Of a stretch of 32,408 nt of DNA, positions 15,502-23,778 are shown in pieces (position 1 is the first letter of the stretch; every line of letters begins with the position of its first letter). The notes below the pieces were generated by a model. The model was not told where the DNA came from. It saw only the letters and a list, made by a program, of their open reading frames with translations, and made no database searches. Origin of the DNA: RGIG6374 sp045600965. Its GTDB lineage: Bacteria; Bacteroidota; Bacteroidia; Bacteroidales; UBA932. The position numbers and the translations under genes are program-made. The stretch is taken from NCBI GenBank assembly GCA_045600965.1, contig JAZRYW010000060.1:1-32408 (forward strand), read 5' to 3'.

Positions 15502-15532
15502 ACTATTATTTTCAAATAAGCAAGTTTTTGAT

Positions 15533-15540
15533 TATATTTG
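15533..15540 (+). promoter_or_regulatory. -7 box of metallopeptidase gene
   Basis: TATATTTG matches TAnnTTTG, 23 nt upstream of the ATG at 15564. It is divergent from the rpsO promoter. Confidence 0.65.
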
Positions 15541-15563
15541 TCTTCCGACAGTGGAAGTCTCTT

Positions 15564-16391
15564 ATGGACAAGATTGTAGTTCATCCCGAAATAGGCAGCA
15601 TTCACCTCAAGAAGGTGCCCGGAGTGTCCGCCATAAGGATATCCGTACACCCGCGAAGGGGTGTCGTCGTGACTATGCCCTGGCTGACCCGCTACCCGGT
15701 GGCAATGAGGTTCGTCGAGAAGAACAGGGACTGGATAATCCGCAAGCAGGAGATGCAGCGCAGGAAATTCGACAGAGCCATCGAGCAGGGATGGACCATC
15801 CCCACCCCCGGTGACGGAGTCACGGTCTCCACTCTGAAACGGACCATACGCTTCGAGCAGTCGCCCGAACTGGTTCTTTTCCAGGGGGAGATACCCGTTG
15901 CGAAGAAGAGCCGCGTGACCTCAACTCGCCGCAGGACGCTGGAACAGACCGCCCCTATTATCACCATCCGCTCCAAGGGCGATGAAACCGTCATCACCTT
16001 CCCCGCAGATTTTCCCGCAAAGCCGGACCGCGAATCGCCGGAAGGTGTGCTTCTGAGTTCGGCGCTGCAGAAGATACTCCGCAAGGAGGCAAAGGAAGTC
16101 CTTCCCCGCAAGCTTGAAGAACTGGCCGGAAAGTTCGGATTCGAATACAACCGTCTGGCCATAAAGAACAATCTCACCAACTGGGGCAGCTGCTCGGCAA
16201 AGAGGAACATAAACCTCAACCTCCACCTGGTAAGGCTCCCCGAGGAGCTGATAGACTACGTGATCCTTCACGAGCTCTGCCATCTGGAACATATGAACCA
16301 CGGCGATGAGTTCCACGCGCTTCTTGACAATCTCTGCGGAGGAAGGGAGAAGGAACTTTCAAGGGAACTCCGCAAGTACAGGCTCTATTAG
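15564..16391 (+). CDS. YgjP-like (DUF45/M48-related) zinc metallopeptidase
   Basis: 275 residues from the ATG at 15564; a TTG at 15528 precedes the promoter box and is not used. The C-terminus carries the zinc motif HELCHLEHMNHGDEF (HExxH at about 236) followed by a helical end. Upstream are IRSKGDETVITFPAD and LAIKNNLTNWGSCSAKRNIN, the latter a hallmark of the YgjP/DUF45 family. There is no signal peptide, so it is probably cytoplasmic. The physiological substrate is not known. It is followed 7 nt later by the epimerase gene, likely on the same transcript. Confidence 0.88.
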   Translation: MDKIVVHPEIGSIHLKKVPGVSAIRISVHPRRGVVVTMPWLTRYPVAMRFVEKNRDWIIRKQEMQRRKFDRAIEQGWTIPTPGDGVTVSTLKRTIRFEQSPELVLFQGEIPVAKKSRVTSTRRRTLEQTAPIITIRSKGDETVITFPADFPAKPDRESPEGVLLSSALQKILRKEAKEVLPRKLEELAGKFGFEYNRLAIKNNLTNWGSCSAKRNINLNLHLVRLPEELIDYVILHELCHLEHMNHGDEFHALLDNLCGGREKELSRELRKYRLY

Positions 16392-16398
16392 TTACGCA

Positions 16399-17571
16399 AT
16401 GACGACAGACAGACGCAGTTTCATAAAGACGCTGGGGCTATTCGGAGCCTCGGCGGCGCTTTTCAACCCGTCAAGCCTCTTCGCCCGCCGCACAGGGGAC
16501 GAAAAGCCATCCGGCAGCCGGAAGATGCAGCTCGACTGGGAGGACTTCACCGGGATGATGAAATACACGTTCAACATCCACGGAAGTTCGCGAAGCTCCA
16601 CACCGATAGTAATAACCCGCTTGAAATGGGACGGATACACAGGATACGGAGAAGCCTCAATGCCTCCCTACCTGGGCGAGACCCAGGCCTCCTGTCACGA
16701 CTTCCTTCTCAAGGCGCGCGCCATACTCGACAGGTTCGACAATCCCTTCCTCATAGAGGACATAATCCGGGAACTTGATGCGGTCACTGCCAACAACACG
16801 GCCGCCAAGGCATCGGTCGACATCGCCCTGCACGACCTTGTGGGCAATATCTTCGGCCAGCCCTGGTGGAAGATATGGGGGTTCAACCCCGATGACACGC
16901 CCTACACCTGCTACACGATAGGATATGACAGGTCGGATGAAGTGGTCAATGAGAAGATCACCGAGGCCTCCTGGAACAAAATCATCAAGGTCAAGCTCGG
17001 TATGGGGGACAAGGAGGACCGCAGAATGATAAACCTCATCCGCCAGCGCGACTCCAGGCCCATAGTGGTGGATGCCAATCAGGGCTGGGACGACAAATAC
17101 TACGCTCTCGACCTGATAGGATGGCTCAAGGAGCAGGGAGTTGAGATGGTTGAGCAGCCTATGGGCAAATACAGGCTCGACGACACAGCGTGGATCACTG
17201 AGCGCAGTCCGATTCCGGTCATAGCCGACGAATCCTGCCAGAGACTGACCGATATCCTCCGTCTGAAAGGCGTGTTCCACGGCATAAACATCAAGCTGAT
17301 GAAATGTACCGGCCTTTGGGAGGCCCGCCAGATGATAACCCTCGCCCAGCAGAGCAATCTCAAGCTTATGGTGGGATGTATGACCGAGACGTCCGTGTCA
17401 ATCAGCGCCGCGGCTCAGATCTCGCCCAAGATGAAATGGGCCGATCTTGACGGCAACGTTCTGCTGTCCAACGACTGTTTCGACGGAATGAAGCTCACCG
17501 ACGGGCGCATTACGCTCGCCGACAGGCCCGGACTCGGGCTGACCCGCCGCAAAGGCGTGATTTCTTTGTAA
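16399..17571 (+). CDS. Tat-exported dipeptide epimerase (enolase superfamily)
   Basis: 390 residues from the ATG at 16399. The N-terminus MTTDRRSFIKTLGLFGASAA is a twin-arginine signal. The catalytic barrel shows the muconate-lactonising/dipeptide-epimerase set: Lys197 and Lys199 in IIKVKLG, metal ligands Asp225 (VVDANQGW), Glu252 (VEQPM) and Asp277 (IADES), and Lys299 in GINIKLMKCTG. Known relatives epimerise L-Ala-D/L-Glu from murein peptides, which would fit a periplasmic enzyme acting on cell-wall turnover products. The exact dipeptide cannot be read from the sequence. It starts 7 nt after the YgjP-like gene. Confidence 0.87.
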   Translation: MTTDRRSFIKTLGLFGASAALFNPSSLFARRTGDEKPSGSRKMQLDWEDFTGMMKYTFNIHGSSRSSTPIVITRLKWDGYTGYGEASMPPYLGETQASCHDFLLKARAILDRFDNPFLIEDIIRELDAVTANNTAAKASVDIALHDLVGNIFGQPWWKIWGFNPDDTPYTCYTIGYDRSDEVVNEKITEASWNKIIKVKLGMGDKEDRRMINLIRQRDSRPIVVDANQGWDDKYYALDLIGWLKEQGVEMVEQPMGKYRLDDTAWITERSPIPVIADESCQRLTDILRLKGVFHGINIKLMKCTGLWEARQMITLAQQSNLKLMVGCMTETSVSISAAAQISPKMKWADLDGNVLLSNDCFDGMKLTDGRITLADRPGLGLTRRKGVISL

Positions 17572-17587
17572 TAAACCTCACAATTAC

Positions 17588-17595
17588 TATATTTG
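17588..17595 (+). promoter_or_regulatory. -7 box upstream of small conserved gene
   Basis: TATATTTG matches TAnnTTTG, 23 nt before the ATG at 17619 and just after the epimerase stop. Confidence 0.65.
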
Positions 17596-17618
17596 CGCCC
17601 GGAATTAAAAAACATACT

Positions 17619-17906
17619 ATGAATTTAAGAGTTTTAAAGAAGGATATCGAATTCCTTACCAATGATTTCATTTCAGACTGCGTACTTTTCTCAGACCTTC
17701 ATCCCGAAAGCAATGAAGAGGAAGTCAGGAAACTCATAGTTGAGGCAGTGGAAATGGCCAACGACCTTTTCGACCGCGCCAACCATCCCGAGAACAAGAA
17801 GGATGCAAAGGCAGTGAAGGCTCACTACAAAGCAATCTGCAGCGATTGCCAGAGCAGTCTCGACGCTCTTTACGAGAAGCTTTCAGGCCTCGTGAAGAAC
17901 AAATAA
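17619..17906 (+). CDS. small conserved cytoplasmic protein, function unknown
   Basis: 95 residues, all helical in pattern: MNLRVLKKDIEFLTNDFISD at the N-terminus, an acidic middle (HPESNEEEVRKLIVEAVEMA), and a basic end. It has no signal peptide or membrane segment. It is the sort of short protein conserved in Bacteroidota, but I cannot name a family. Its stop is followed immediately by the ATG of the secreted-protein gene, so the two are co-transcribed from the promoter at 17588-17595. Confidence 0.75.
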   Translation: MNLRVLKKDIEFLTNDFISDCVLFSDLHPESNEEEVRKLIVEAVEMANDLFDRANHPENKKDAKAVKAHYKAICSDCQSSLDALYEKLSGLVKNK

Positions 17907-18467
17907 ATGAAAAGGACTCTCATATCCCTGCTCATTCTGGCCGGGTTCTGCCTGACGGCTGCGGCCCAGCAGCCCGGAATAGTCATCGGCAAGATCAGTC
18001 CCGACAGTTACAAAAAGAGCCAGGCGAGGGCAATGGTGACATCCAACCTCGTCCCGGAGGATATGAAGCAGTTCCATTCATTGCAGAACGCCATAGCCGG
18101 CACCCCGCAGGGAGCCGCTATGGTGTTTTTTATGGCCGTGGAGGCACTGCGCGCCGATGAGGTTATGGGGCGCAGCATGTATCTGGACAGCTGCCACGGC
18201 ACCGCTGTAAACCGCATCGATGACGTCCTGGGGCTTCTCGGGGACGAGCGGTTCCCTTTCATCTACTACAAGGGTTCATCGAAAGCCAACAACTATACGC
18301 CGTCCGTCCCGTCGAGGATAGAAGTGACGGTCAGCAAAGAAAGTTATGACGGGGAGGACGGCTCGATTGTCCTCCGGCTCGTGACTGCGGGAGGTGAAAT
18401 AAGGAGCATCACGGTACGTCAGGTACGAGGTTCCTTCAAAGTCATCGACTTCGATCTCAGTCTGTAG
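17907..18467 (+). CDS. secreted protein of unknown function
   Basis: 186 residues. The signal peptide MKRTLISLLILAGFCLTAAA ends at AQQ. The mature part starts PGIVIGKISPDSYKKSQ, continues with a helical region (MKQFHSLQNAIAGTPQGAAM...MAVEALRADEVMGRSMYLDS) and ends in a beta-rich region (GSIVLRLVTAGGEIRSITVR, then GSFKVIDFDLSL). The end pattern suggests a small beta-sandwich or lipocalin-like fold, but I recognise no family. It starts directly after the preceding stop and probably shares its transcript. Confidence 0.72.
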   Translation: MKRTLISLLILAGFCLTAAAQQPGIVIGKISPDSYKKSQARAMVTSNLVPEDMKQFHSLQNAIAGTPQGAAMVFFMAVEALRADEVMGRSMYLDSCHGTAVNRIDDVLGLLGDERFPFIYYKGSSKANNYTPSVPSRIEVTVSKESYDGEDGSIVLRLVTAGGEIRSITVRQVRGSFKVIDFDLSL

Positions 18468-18486
18468 CGCAATAACGTTTTTTTTC

Positions 18487-18494
18487 TATCTTTG
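18487..18494 (+). promoter_or_regulatory. -7 box of pnp
   Basis: TATCTTTG matches TAnnTTTG and ends 28 nt before the ATG at 18523. Confidence 0.7.
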
Positions 18495-18522
18495 CCGGTT
18501 GAAAATTTATAGAGGTATAAAT

Positions 18523-20880
18523 ATGAACATTATCAAGAAGACAATCGAATTATCCGACGGAAGGATAATCGAGATCGAAACCGGCAAGCTTGCAAAGCAG
18601 GCTGACGGCGCCGCTGTTGTTCGGATGGGCGACACTATGCTCCTCGCCACCGTATGTGCGGCCAAGGAAGTCAAGGAAGGCACGGACTTTATGCCGCTCA
18701 CCGTTGACTACAAGGAAAAATTCTATTCAGCAGGCCGTTTCCCCGGCGGTTTTATGAAAAGGGAAGGCAAGTCATCAGACTATGAGATTCTGATTTCACG
18801 TCTTATCGACCGTCCCATCAGACCCCTCTGGCCGGACGACTTCCACCTCGAGGTGTTTGTGAACGTCACTCTCATCTCGGCAGAACCCGACATCCAGCCC
18901 GATGCTCTGGCAGGCCTTGCAGCCTCCTGCGCGCTTGCAACTTCCGACCTCCCCTTCGGCGGCCCCATTTCGGAAGTGCGCGTATGCCGCATAAACGGCG
19001 AATTCAAGATCAATCCCAACTTCAGTGAAATGAAGGACAGCGACCTCGAACTGACAGTCGCCGCCACTGAAGAGAACATAATGATGGTTGAAGGCGAAAT
19101 GAGCGAAGTCAGCGAGCACGATATGCTCGAGGCCATCAAGTTCGCCCACGAGGAGATAAAGAAGCACTGCCGCGTTCAGAAGGAACTTATGCACGAACTC
19201 GGCACCGATGTCAACAAGCGTGACTACCCTCACGACGTGGAAGACGAGGAACTCCGTCAGGCAGTTCACGATTTCTGCTATGACAAATGCTACGCTCTGG
19301 CAAAGGCCGCAAAGCCCAAGCACGAACGTGAGGACGGCTTCGTGGCCATCAAGGAGGAATTCCTCGCCACAATTCCCGAAGAGGAACTCGAGGAGAAGGC
19401 TCCCCTTGTTGAAAGGTACTACCACAACGAGGAGAAGGAGGCAATGCGCAATATGATTCTCGACGAGGGCATCCGTCTCGACGGACGCGTATGCGACCAG
19501 GTCCGCCCCATATGGTGCGAAGTGGGCTATCTGCCCCGCGCCCACGGTTCAGCAATCTTCACCCGCGGTGAAACCCAGTCGCTTGCGACCGTGACCCTCG
19601 GCACCAAGATGGATATGAAGGAGACTGACGAAGTGCTCATCCAGGACGACCAGCAGTTCGTTCTCCACTACAACTTCCCTCCCTTTGCAACCGGAGAGGC
19701 CAAATCGCAGAGAGGTGTCGGCCGCCGCGAAATAGGTCACGGCAACCTTGCCCTCCGCGCTCTCAAGCCGGTGGTTCCCCTCGCACCCGAAAATCCCTAC
19801 GCAGTGCGCGTGGTTTCCGATATACTCGAATCCAACGGTTCATCGTCGATGGCTTCCGTATGCGGCGGCTGCCTCGCTCTGATGGACGCAGGCGTCAAGA
19901 TCAAGAAGCCCGTAGCAGGTGTTGCAATGGGTCTGATCACCGATGCGGAACGTCCCAACGACCGTTATGCCATCCTCACCGACATACTCGGTGACGAAGA
20001 CCACCTCGGCGATATGGACTTCAAGGTGACCGGTACAAAGGACGGTATCACCGCCACCCAAATGGACATCAAGGTTGACGGCCTCTCATACGCAGTCCTT
20101 GAACAGGCTCTCGAACAGGCACGCCAGGGCCGTATGCACATTATGGGCGAAATGATGAAGACCATCAGCGAACCCCGTGAGGACTACAAACCCTTCGTTC
20201 CCCGTATCGTCCAGATACGCATCGCTTCAGAATTCATCGGAGCGGTTATCGGCAAGGGAGGCGAAACCATCCAGAAGATGCAGAAGGAAACAGGCTGCAC
20301 CATCACAATCACCGAAGAGCCCATCGCAGGAGCTACGGACGGCTCAACCGAAGGCGTTGTCGACATCTTCGGCACCGACAAGGGCTCTATGGACAAGGCT
20401 CTCGACTGGATCAAGGGTATCTGCGCAGTTCCCGAAGTCGGCCAGATTTATCACGGAAAGGTCGTTTCCACTCTTGAATTCGGCGCTTTCGTGGAGATAC
20501 TCCCCGGCAAGGAAGGCCTGCTCCACATTTCCGAACTCGACTGGAGAAAGGTGGAGAAGACTGAGGACGTCGTCAAGGTCGGTGACGAAGTTGACGTCAA
20601 GCTCCTCGAGATAGACGCAAAGACCGGCAAGCTCCGTCTGAGCCGCCGCGCCCTCATAGAAAAGCCCGAAGGTTATGTGGAACCTGAGCGCAGGCCCCGT
20701 CCTGAAGGCCGTGGTGACCGCAACGACCGCCGTGGTGGTGACCGTGACCGTCGTGGAGGAGACCGCGACCGCCGTGGTGGTGACCGTGACCGCAGGAACG
20801 GCGAACGTCGTGGAGGCGAGCACAATGACCGCCGTCGCAACGGGCAGCCCGAACAGCCGGCACAGACTTCTGAAGAATAA
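18523..20880 (+). CDS. pnp: polyribonucleotide nucleotidyltransferase (PNPase)
   Basis: 785 residues from the ATG at 18523 (MNIIKKTIELSDGRIIEIET); a TTG eight codons upstream is less likely. Two RNase PH-like domains frame a helical linker: the first begins with GKLAKQADGAAVVRMGDTML, the second with RLDGRVCDQVRPIWCEVGYL and includes FATGEAKSQRGVGRREIGHG. A KH domain (IASEFIGAVIGKGGETIQKM) and an S1 domain (YHGKVVSTLEFGAFVEILPG) follow. The enzyme degrades RNA 3'-to-5' with phosphate. The last 55 residues are an Arg/Gly/Asp-rich tail with tandem DRDRRGG units, not part of the usual core. It is monocistronic with its own terminator. Confidence 0.97.
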   Translation: MNIIKKTIELSDGRIIEIETGKLAKQADGAAVVRMGDTMLLATVCAAKEVKEGTDFMPLTVDYKEKFYSAGRFPGGFMKREGKSSDYEILISRLIDRPIRPLWPDDFHLEVFVNVTLISAEPDIQPDALAGLAASCALATSDLPFGGPISEVRVCRINGEFKINPNFSEMKDSDLELTVAATEENIMMVEGEMSEVSEHDMLEAIKFAHEEIKKHCRVQKELMHELGTDVNKRDYPHDVEDEELRQAVHDFCYDKCYALAKAAKPKHEREDGFVAIKEEFLATIPEEELEEKAPLVERYYHNEEKEAMRNMILDEGIRLDGRVCDQVRPIWCEVGYLPRAHGSAIFTRGETQSLATVTLGTKMDMKETDEVLIQDDQQFVLHYNFPPFATGEAKSQRGVGRREIGHGNLALRALKPVVPLAPENPYAVRVVSDILESNGSSSMASVCGGCLALMDAGVKIKKPVAGVAMGLITDAERPNDRYAILTDILGDEDHLGDMDFKVTGTKDGITATQMDIKVDGLSYAVLEQALEQARQGRMHIMGEMMKTISEPREDYKPFVPRIVQIRIASEFIGAVIGKGGETIQKMQKETGCTITITEEPIAGATDGSTEGVVDIFGTDKGSMDKALDWIKGICAVPEVGQIYHGKVVSTLEFGAFVEILPGKEGLLHISELDWRKVEKTEDVVKVGDEVDVKLLEIDAKTGKLRLSRRALIEKPEGYVEPERRPRPEGRGDRNDRRGGDRDRRGGDRDRRGGDRDRRNGERRGGEHNDRRRNGQPEQPAQTSEE
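20722..20802 (+). repeat. 21-bp tandem repeat encoding PNPase Arg/Gly tail
   Basis: Three in-frame units (20740-20760, 20761-20781, 20782-20802) encode DRDRRGG, DRDRRGG and DRDRRNG, preceded by a partial NDRRGG unit at 20722-20739. Synonymous differences between units suggest selection on the peptide rather than a very recent slippage event. Confidence 0.8.
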
Positions 20881-20900
20881 TATTCAGGAATTAAGGTAAA

Positions 20901-20932
20901 GGAGGCCGACCAAAAGGGTCGACCTCTTTTTT
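20901..20932 (+). terminator. pnp terminator
   Basis: GAGGCCGACC (20902-20911) pairs with GGTCGACCTC (20917-20926), followed by TTTTTT (20927-20932). The T-run overlaps the stop codon of the convergent methyltransferase gene. The stem sequence is nearly the same as in the rpsO terminator. Confidence 0.85.
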
Positions 20933-21527
20933 ATATGAGCGGATCTCCGCAGAGGCAACTGCTGACCGCATTGCTGCGCATCCGTTCAACTGACATCAGA
21001 ATTTGCTTCTCGATAATCTGCCAGGTCACAATGCCGATGGAGACCGACACGTTGAGGGAATGCTTAGTTCCGAACTGAGGGATCTCGATGCACTGCGAAC
21101 TCATATCAACCACCTGCTGGTCGACTCCGCGCACCTCATTGCCGAAGACAAGGGCCAGCGGCTCCTTTCCATCCCACTCGAAACGGTCGAGCGTCGTGGA
21201 GTTCTCCGTCTGCTCCACGCTGACTATGCGGTATCCGCGGCGGCTGAGCGCTGAAACGGCGTCAAGCGTGCTGTCATAATATTCCCAGTCCATACTGAAC
21301 TCGGCCCCGAGCGCCGACTTGTGGATTTCGGCTGTCGGAGGTACGGCGCAGATGCCGCACAGACATATCCCTTCGAGGCGGAATGAATCGGCAGTGCGGA
21401 AAGCGGAACCTATGTTATGCTGACTGCGTATGTTGTCAAGCACCAGCACCACGGGCAGCTTGTCGGCCTGCTTGAACTCCTCGACGGTCATACGTCCCAG
21501 TTCATCGTTGAAAAGTTTACGGAACAT
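20931..21527 (-). CDS. SpoU/TrmH-family RNA 2'-O-methyltransferase
   Basis: 198 residues from the ATG at 21527 (MFRKLFNDELGRMTVEEFKQ); a longer frame to 21959 runs antisense to glyA and is rejected. SPOUT motifs are clear: motif 1 region LVLDNIRSQHNIGSAFRTAD, motif 2 LALVFGNEVRGV, and motif 3 CIEIPQFGTKHSLNVSVSIG, which build the knotted SAM site. The family methylates ribose in tRNA or rRNA; the target nucleotide is not deducible. It is short and lacks an obvious extra RNA-binding domain. It is divergent from glyA and convergent with pnp. Confidence 0.9.
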   Translation of the reverse strand: MFRKLFNDELGRMTVEEFKQADKLPVVLVLDNIRSQHNIGSAFRTADSFRLEGICLCGICAVPPTAEIHKSALGAEFSMDWEYYDSTLDAVSALSRRGYRIVSVEQTENSTTLDRFEWDGKEPLALVFGNEVRGVDQQVVDMSSQCIEIPQFGTKHSLNVSVSIGIVTWQIIEKQILMSVERMRSNAVSSCLCGDPLI

Positions 21528-21553
21528 AACTTGTTGAATTATCCAAAATGCAA

Positions 21554-21561
21554 TATCTTTG
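21554..21561 (+). promoter_or_regulatory. -7 box of glyA
   Basis: TATCTTTG matches TAnnTTTG, 35 nt upstream of the ATG at 21597. Confidence 0.7.
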
Positions 21562-21596
21562 TAAAGGTAACAAAAAAACGAAAAACGATACCACCT

Positions 21597-22877
21597 ATGA
21601 AACAGGACGTCACCATTCTTGAACTGATCAAACGCGAGGAAGAGCGCCAGATGCGCGGAATCGAACTCATTGCATCGGAGAATTTCGTCAGCCAGAACGT
21701 GCTGACAGCGCTCGGCTCTGTCCTCACCAACAAATATGCTGAAGGCTATCCCAACGCAAGGTATTATGGCGGATGTGAAGTTGTAGACCAGGTTGAACAG
21801 ATAGCCATCGACCGTATCTGCCAGCTGTTCGATGCTGAGTATGCAAACGTCCAGCCCCACTCCGGAGCCCAGGCCAATATGGCCGTCTTTATGGCCTGCC
21901 TGAAGCCCGGTGACACCTTTATGGGTCTTGACCTCGCCCACGGAGGCCACCTGACCCACGGTTCCCCCGTAAACGTGTCAGGCAAGTGGTATCGTGCCGT
22001 AGCATACCACCTCAGCCCCGAGACCGGTCTGGTGGATTATGATGAAATGGAACGCATAGCCCTGGCTGAGAAACCCAAGCTCATAGTAGGCGGCGCATCG
22101 GCATATTCCCGCGAATGGGACTGGGAACGTATGCGCAGTATCGCGGACGAAGTGGGCGCTGTTTTCATGGTGGATATGGCCCACCCTGCCGGACTTATTG
22201 CCGCAGGTCTGCTCAAGAACCCCGTGAAGTATGCGCATATCGTGACTTCAACCACCCACAAGACCCTCAGAGGCCCTCGCGGAGGCGTCATCCTCATAGG
22301 CAAGGATTTCGACAATCCCTGGGGAATCACCACGCCCAAGGGCGAAATCAAGAAGATGTCCGCAATCATCAACTCCAGCATCTTCCCCGGTACACAGGGA
22401 GGCCCTCTGGAGCACTGCATAGCCGCAAAGGCCGTGGCCTTCTATGAAGCCCTCCAGCCCGAGTTCAAGGATTACCAGATTCAGGTGCGCGACAACGCGC
22501 GGGCTATGGCCGAGGCTTTCATAGCCAAGGGCTACAAGATCATATCCGGCGGCACTGACAACCACCTGATGCTCATCGACCTTCGCACCAAGTTCCCCGA
22601 CCTGACCGGCAAGGTGGCTGAAAAAGCCCTTGTGAAGGCAGATATCACTGTCAACAAGAATATGGTCCCCTTCGACAGCCGTTCGGCATTCCAGACTTCC
22701 GGCATACGCGTCGGCACCCCCGCCATCACTTCGCGCGGGTTCGTGGAGAAGGATATGCAATGGATAGTGGAGATGATAGACAAAGTCCTCTCCGACCCTG
22801 AGAACGAGTCGAACATCGAATACGTACGCAACCAGGTCAATATGCGTATGAACGGGCTTCCGCTCAACAACTGGTAG
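21597..22877 (+). CDS. glyA: serine hydroxymethyltransferase
   Basis: 426 residues from the ATG at 21597 (MKQDVTILELIKREEERQMR). It converts serine and tetrahydrofolate to glycine and methylene-tetrahydrofolate in the cytoplasm. Seen: GIELIASENFVS, YPNARYYGGCEVVD, the substrate/PLP region LDLAHGGHLTHGSPVN, and the PLP-binding lysine (Lys222) in VTSTTHKTLRGPRGG. The C-terminal domain ends NMRMNGLPLNNW. Longer in-frame extension upstream is antisense to the methyltransferase gene and is not used. The stop is 16 bp from the convergent TPR gene, with no hairpin between them. Confidence 0.97.
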   Translation: MKQDVTILELIKREEERQMRGIELIASENFVSQNVLTALGSVLTNKYAEGYPNARYYGGCEVVDQVEQIAIDRICQLFDAEYANVQPHSGAQANMAVFMACLKPGDTFMGLDLAHGGHLTHGSPVNVSGKWYRAVAYHLSPETGLVDYDEMERIALAEKPKLIVGGASAYSREWDWERMRSIADEVGAVFMVDMAHPAGLIAAGLLKNPVKYAHIVTSTTHKTLRGPRGGVILIGKDFDNPWGITTPKGEIKKMSAIINSSIFPGTQGGPLEHCIAAKAVAFYEALQPEFKDYQIQVRDNARAMAEAFIAKGYKIISGGTDNHLMLIDLRTKFPDLTGKVAEKALVKADITVNKNMVPFDSRSAFQTSGIRVGTPAITSRGFVEKDMQWIVEMIDKVLSDPENESNIEYVRNQVNMRMNGLPLNNW

Positions 22878-22893
22878 ACTTTTTACTGCTTAC

Positions 22894-23166
22894 TTAAAGG
22901 AATCTTTCCGCATCTGAATTGCGCAGGACTTCATAGATGGACTCTATGGCCGAATCGGCCGGCCCGTCCGGATCTATGAGTTTGGCCCTGCTGTATGCGG
23001 CTATGGCGTCGCTCCACATTCGGTTGCGTCTGAAAAGGCCGCCGAGCAGACACCACGCCTGAGCGTTGTCAGGCTCCCGGCGCAGGAGTTCCTGAAGGGT
23101 CTCGTACGCCTGGTTGACATTGTTGCTGCAGAGCATCCGCTCTATTTCAATGATGCTTCCGGCCAT
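22894..23166 (-). CDS. small TPR protein at end of Rnf operon
   Basis: 90 residues covering about two tetratricopeptide repeats: IIEIERMLCSNNVNQAYETL, then ELLRREPDNAQAWCLLGGLF and DAIAAYSRAKLIDPDG. It has no signal peptide or transmembrane helix. It starts 9 nt after rnfA and is therefore the last gene of the rnf transcript. It may be a scaffold or assembly factor for Rnf or simply a passenger; nothing in the sequence decides this. Confidence 0.72.
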   Translation of the reverse strand: MAGSIIEIERMLCSNNVNQAYETLQELLRREPDNAQAWCLLGGLFRRNRMWSDAIAAYSRAKLIDPDGPADSAIESIYEVLRNSDAERFL

Positions 23167-23175
23167 ACGGGAGTT

Positions 23176-23775
23176 CTATACGAGTCCTGAGAAGCCCATA
23201 AATGCAAGGGCAAGGATACCTGCGGTGATCAGGGCGATGGGAGTTCCCTTGAAAGCCTTGGGGACCTTGTTGAGATCCAGCTGCTCGCGAAGGCCGGCGA
23301 ATATGATCAGCGCCAGGCCGAAGCCGAGGGCGCAGGCCACCGAATAGACAACCGACTCTCCCAGATTCAGCATATGCTCGACACCGCCGAAGGTGAAAGT
23401 CTTGGTCACGACCATTATGGCCACGCCGAGAACGCAGCAGTTGGTGGTGATAAGGGGAAGGAATATGCCCAGGGCCTGATAGAGCGCGGGGCTGATTTTC
23501 TTGAGAATGATCTCTATCATCTGCACGAGCGCGGCGATGACAAGTATGAAACTTACCGTCTGCAGGAATCCGAGATTCAGAGGATTGAGCACGTAGGACT
23601 GAAGCAGGTAGGTGCAGAGTGTGGAGAGCGCCATCACGAAAGTGACCGCCAGCGTCATACCCACCGCGGTGGAAGTCTTCTTGGACACACCCAGGAAGGG
23701 GCATATGCCGAGGAACTGCGAAAGTACGATATTGTTTACGAATACCGCGGATATGATGATTATCAGATATTCCAT
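23176..23775 (-). CDS. rnfA: Rnf complex subunit A (integral membrane)
   Basis: 199 residues with six predicted membrane helices. The paired cysteine motifs ICPFLGVSKK (Cys25) and TTNCCVLGVA (about Cys108) are those that, together with RnfE, hold a membrane-embedded Fe-S centre in known Rnf/Nqr complexes. The Rnf complex couples electron flow between ferredoxin and NAD+ to Na+ or H+ transport. The start is 3 nt after the rnfE stop. Length is normal for the family. Confidence 0.95.
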   Translation of the reverse strand: MEYLIIIISAVFVNNIVLSQFLGICPFLGVSKKTSTAVGMTLAVTFVMALSTLCTYLLQSYVLNPLNLGFLQTVSFILVIAALVQMIEIILKKISPALYQALGIFLPLITTNCCVLGVAIMVVTKTFTFGGVEHMLNLGESVVYSVACALGFGLALIIFAGLREQLDLNKVPKAFKGTPIALITAGILALAFMGFSGLV

Positions 23776-23778
23776 ATG

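Noticed and set aside
20931..21959. Extended N-terminus of the SpoU methyltransferase
   Set aside because: The extra residues are antisense to glyA and its promoter; the family start fits the ATG at 21527.
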